This document shows positions 60,597 to 64,000 of a DNA stretch of 64,000 nucleotides, in pieces. Within the stretch, counting starts at the first letter, position 1; each line of letters starts with the position of its first letter. This DNA comes from Rhynchonema sp. JSB1_4. Lineage: Eukaryota; Nematoda; Chromadorea; Monhysterida; Xyalidae. The notes beneath the pieces are model-generated. The model was not told the DNA's origin. It was given only the letters and a program-made list of their open reading frames with translations, and did no database searches. The stretch lies in contig JASAMV010004719.1 of the NCBI GenBank assembly GCA_030248065.1, forward strand, positions 1-64,000, in the 5' to 3' direction. Made by a program: the position numbers and the translations under genes.

Positions 60597-62600
60597 AACC
60601 GCTTAAACAGTTACTGTCGCGACCAAATCCAATTTTGGTTATGCTAGCCACGCAGGTGGGTTGAATAACCGTTGGGTAGGTGTTAATTGAAAATGTCATG
60701 ACGACAGCCGGGACGATGGCGAATCGTAATCAAACAAAGACCCACATATTGTTTAGTTATTGTTTTGGTGCGATTTTTATGATGTCTGTCATGCCATGCT
60801 TGATCAATGTGCATGTGCAAGGCACGGAATTTTGTTGACACCACGCAACAGCTTAGTGACAAAATAGTGAAAAGACTCAGCTATACACGTGGGGTGAAGT
60901 CAAACTGGATGATCGATTCGGTTTTGCCACGTAACTTTTTGCTTCATAGATGTTTCGAAATTTACCGCTGTCGCTCATTTCGGCCACCTTAAAAGTTATT
61001 CGTTTAAGGACTGGGAACAGCTTTTAAGGTGGTCGAAAGCAGGTATCAGTAAATCTAGATCTATCTTATAGCGGCAGGATCCTGACGAAATCGGACCAAT
61101 CACCAAGTTTAATTTCGCTCGTATTGTTTCGTTAAAAGTTTGCTTGCAAAACACACTAGTTAGCAGCAAAATATTTACAACTAAGATCCGAACGGGTTTC
61201 CAATCACGATCCCGAATTCAGGATCTTGAGGGATTTTTGAGCCCGGTTCCGAATCTTCATCCCCAGACGTCAATAAAAATAAATCCCGAATCCCGATCCC
61301 GAGAGCTCAGTCCCGATTCCGTTCCCTAAGTAATTTTGCAGAAGTCAAAAATCCAGAAAGCTTTTGACGTGTTAAATGGAAAAGAAAATTGCATGTTTTC
61401 GGTAGATATAAGTTGCTAATTTTGGTCTTCGCAAAAAACCTCAAAAAACTGAACCTTAGCCTACACTACCATGTCACGTTAACAAATAGCGTTTTTAATG
61501 ATAGGTTGGCGCCATTGTCACAGCTGGTAGGGTACCGTATCCGTGATCATGATACTGACTAACGCACCGCCACGAATCTCGAAAGTTTCAATGCCAATCC
61601 CTAATCCAGACCCCGATCCCTATGATCCCGAAAGGTCATTCCCGATCCCAACACTTTTTCATCAATCCCTCCCGATCCCGAGAGCTCGATCCCAATCATA
61701 CGCACCCATACTATGCACACTATGACCTTGCACGCGACGGAGCATTGTAACGGAAAACTCGTTGCGAGTTTAAAGTCGCAGCTGAGTGTGTTTGGGCCAT
61801 GTGTGTGTGTTCAGATCATGTGGTTTTGTTGTCTACCGCATGCTTGGCGCATGCATTTGCAGGGTACCCATAAAGCGATTCACTGCAACAAAGGTTAGGT
61901 AATGAAATCGGTCAGATTAGCAATTCCATTCGATATTTTTTGACTCACTTGTTGCTGGCGTTCACCTCATCCAGTTATGGAGAAACCAAGTAAATAATTG
62001 GGCGATTTTAGAAATTTAAAGTCACATGAGCTGCTCTTATCCTCACGTTCACGATAAGCTAATTGGTAACATAACGATCGACAACGAAACACATGGGACA
62101 GACGTCAGATTATTATGGAAAATACTCAAAACCCAAGTGAGATTCAGCGTGCACACAAGAGCTAGTAAATATCAGGCTAAAAGTTAGTATTATCCCAGCT
62201 GTTATTTCAGATTTTGGCAGCGTAATCGACAACGTAATAGAGTTGGTTTTGAAATCCGGTTTTTATGATTTAGTACGCTCAGTAAAATTTGACTAAAAAG
62301 GTGGTCTTTAATTGCACCATAAATATCATTATTGGACATGCATTTTGATTAAAAACCGGAACTGTTCGCCGTTATCGGTTATCTGCGTGTGCGGTAAGCT
62401 GGACTAACACCGAGAATTAGCCAATATCTCATATCCTTTGATCTCGCCGCTCGTATCGTTGATCATCCCGGTATTTTTGACTGGTTATGGGCTTCAAACC
62501 AGTTTTGAACTCTATAACTTTCATTTCGCTGGTGTTCATGCTGCATTCACTTCTAGTTTCATTCTCATTTTGATTTTAATAACCATTTTTGAATCGAAAG
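60597..62600. other. Intergenic with CCCGAT-rich patches
   Basis: No gene supported. Around 61.2-61.34 and 61.59-61.7 kb there are degenerate ATCCCGATCCCGAGAGCTC runs. A small palindrome with CACCTTAAAAG lies at 60.98-61.03 kb. Confidence 0.5.
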
Positions 62601-63041
62601 CGACGATTGTCTCGGTGGTGTTTGGTAAACATTTTTAGATGGCAATCTCCAAAATTTCGGACTTAGAAAAATTTTCATCAAACCCTCACATGGTATCAGG
62701 GTGATACCATACATACGTAGGAAGTTATACGGTACCCCACATACGTAGGTACTTGTGTGGCACCCAGGTTACGTATGTACCTACATGGTACCCAACGTAC
62801 GGATGTGCTTACATGGTACCCAACATACGTAGGTACTTGCATGGCACCCAACATACGTATGTACTTATATGGCACCCAACATACGTAGAGTACCTACGTA
62901 TGTGGGGTACCGTATAACTTCCTACGTATGTATGGTATCACCCTGATACCATGTGAGGGTTTGATGAAAATTTTTCTAAGTCCGAAATTTTGGAGATTGC
63001 CATCTAAAAATGTTTACCAAACACCACCGAGACAATCGTCG
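62601..63041. repeat. Perfect 153-bp inverted repeat around a tandem-repeat core
   Basis: Arms 62601-62753 and 62889-63041 are exact reverse complements as far as I can read (they begin CGACGATTGTCTCGGTGGTG). The 135-bp centre is built of ACGTAGGTACTTGCATGGCA / CCCAACAT units. GAAAG precedes the left arm and follows the right, a possible 5-bp target duplication. Confidence 0.88.
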
Positions 63042-63178
63042 GAAAGCCATCGAACTACAGTGGGTGTGCAAGTCAATATATGTGGTCTATGCGCCAAAGT
63101 TGCTTGGGATTGTTTCAGATCAGTGCGTTTCAAGCATATTTTCATTCCTATAGCGCTCGTATTCATAAAACCGAGATC

Positions 63179-63987
63179 ATGTTGACTGCAATCCTGGTTG
63201 TGTTCATTGTAGCTGCCGGCGTAGTTGCTGGTGCACCACAAAAATATGGTAAGTCTGCTTGAAAGATCTAACGAAAGCAACGATTAGGTTGTTTTGGTTT
63301 TTTGCAACCAATAGTAACTAGGCCTGGGTTCGATCCTAAATTTCGCTTTCTATCCTATCCTCGATTGAAGGAGGAAGGCTGCGGCACGTCATGATCAGCC
63401 ATTTGTTCTTGATTGTTTTAGCATGTGGACATGTTGGTGAATGAAACGATTCTGAAGCGTAGGTGAAGCAATCGTCAGTCAAACATTACCTTATCGTTAC
63501 ATGCGCAATAGTCAGAATCAGAAGTCCACCCCGGGCCCGACAATCCCGCATTTACCCATGCTGTCCAATTTAGTTGCAAAACGTAGGCGGAACCCACAAT
63601 CTTCCCTTTGGGTTGTGATTGTGACACGACCATGGGTTTGATAATGCGAGTGTCACCGAAACGCTCACATGACATAAGGGTAGAGATCATGTACGCCAAA
63701 TAAAAAAGTTTGAAATTGATTTGATGTCGAAAATCTTTTCGATCTATCTTTGATCCGGGACCGAAATGCAAAAGATGTTCGACCCGATGAAGGATCGAAC
63801 AAATTAAAGATTGAACCCAGGTCTGTAACTAGGAACCCTGTTTTAAAACCTTGTGACAAATTACACATGTTTTTGAGATTGTGTCAAGGCGGACTTGGAG
63901 ATAGGTGACAATGTCAACACTTCTGCTGGGGCTATAACCTTCTACGACGACATGGGCGTTCCAAGCGCTGATCCCCTGAATGTTTCG
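63179..63987 (+). CDS. Secreted protein, 5' part only
   Basis: Exon 1 (63179-63248) encodes a signal peptide MLTAILVVFIVAAGVVAGAP and ends at a GTAAGT donor in phase 1. Exon 2 (63878-63987) follows in phase 1: DCVKADLEIGDNVNTSAGAI, TFYDDMGVPSADPLNVS, then a GTGAGT donor. The gene continues past the window. Family not recognised. Confidence 0.7.
63322..63824. mobile_element. hAT-like MITE in the secreted-protein intron
   Basis: Ends GCCTGGGTTCGATC and GATTGAACCCAGGTCT, approximately inverted, with 8-bp GTAACTAG on both sides (63314-63321, 63825-63832). Inner part has GGATCGAAC-type repeats near both ends. Confidence 0.75.
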
Positions 63988-64000
63988 GTGAGTTTTTTGT

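Overview
This is a stretch of animal nuclear DNA: intron-split genes, GT..AG splice sites with short TTTCAG-type acceptors, many short inverted-repeat transposons, and no operons or bacterial signals. An invertebrate is clear. Several features suggest a nematode, possibly an early-branching one: short TTAGGC-type repeat runs (about 28.5 kb), a glutamate-receptor-like protein without an N-terminal domain, orphan Cys-loop channels, and a secreted TIL/Kunitz/cysteine-rich inhibitor. The macroH2A gene, which as far as I know is missing in the C. elegans lineage, would fit a basal group. This placement is inference.

Left third (0-21 kb): exons of a C-type lectin gene (+, 1.6-3.9 kb), an ionotropic-glutamate-receptor-like gene (+, 5.65-7.44 kb), an acidic type I membrane protein (+, 7.7-9.3 kb), then two tandem paralogues of an unrecognised family (-, 9.8-13.1 and 15.2-19.3 kb) with matching exon phases.

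Middle (21-46 kb): a secreted multi-domain protease inhibitor (-, 21.6-24.2 kb), a repeat-rich gap, a complete 8-exon histone macroH2A gene (+, 30.3-33.7 kb), and a mitochondrial NAD-dependent isocitrate dehydrogenase beta-like subunit (-, 34.5-43.6 kb). The first intron of that gene (5 kb) is filled with nested transposon-like repeats, including oppositely oriented copies of one module and a copy of the end of exon 1. A small unknown gene (+, 45.4-46.1 kb) follows.

Right third (46-64 kb): a secreted kelch-repeat protein (-, 46.7-48.7 kb), two tandem Cys-loop ligand-gated channel subunits (-, 51.7-54.7 and 58.4-60.6 kb) with nearly identical exon structure, a decayed copy of an inhibitor exon between them (55.8 kb), a perfect 153-bp inverted repeat (62.6-63.0 kb), and the first two exons of a secreted protein running off the right edge.

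Mobile DNA is the dominant theme. Several non-autonomous hAT-like elements have perfect 8-bp target duplications; others have TA or TTA duplications; many are long palindromes. No transposase gene is visible. The heptamer ATGTTTC (or its complement) is strongly over-represented and sits in the centre of several unrelated palindromic elements and in many introns. The genes are unrelated housekeeping, neural and secreted functions, with no sign of acting as one pathway apart from the two local tandem duplications. Exon models were built by hand from reading frame, splice sites and phase; in each complete model the exon lengths sum to a whole number of codons.
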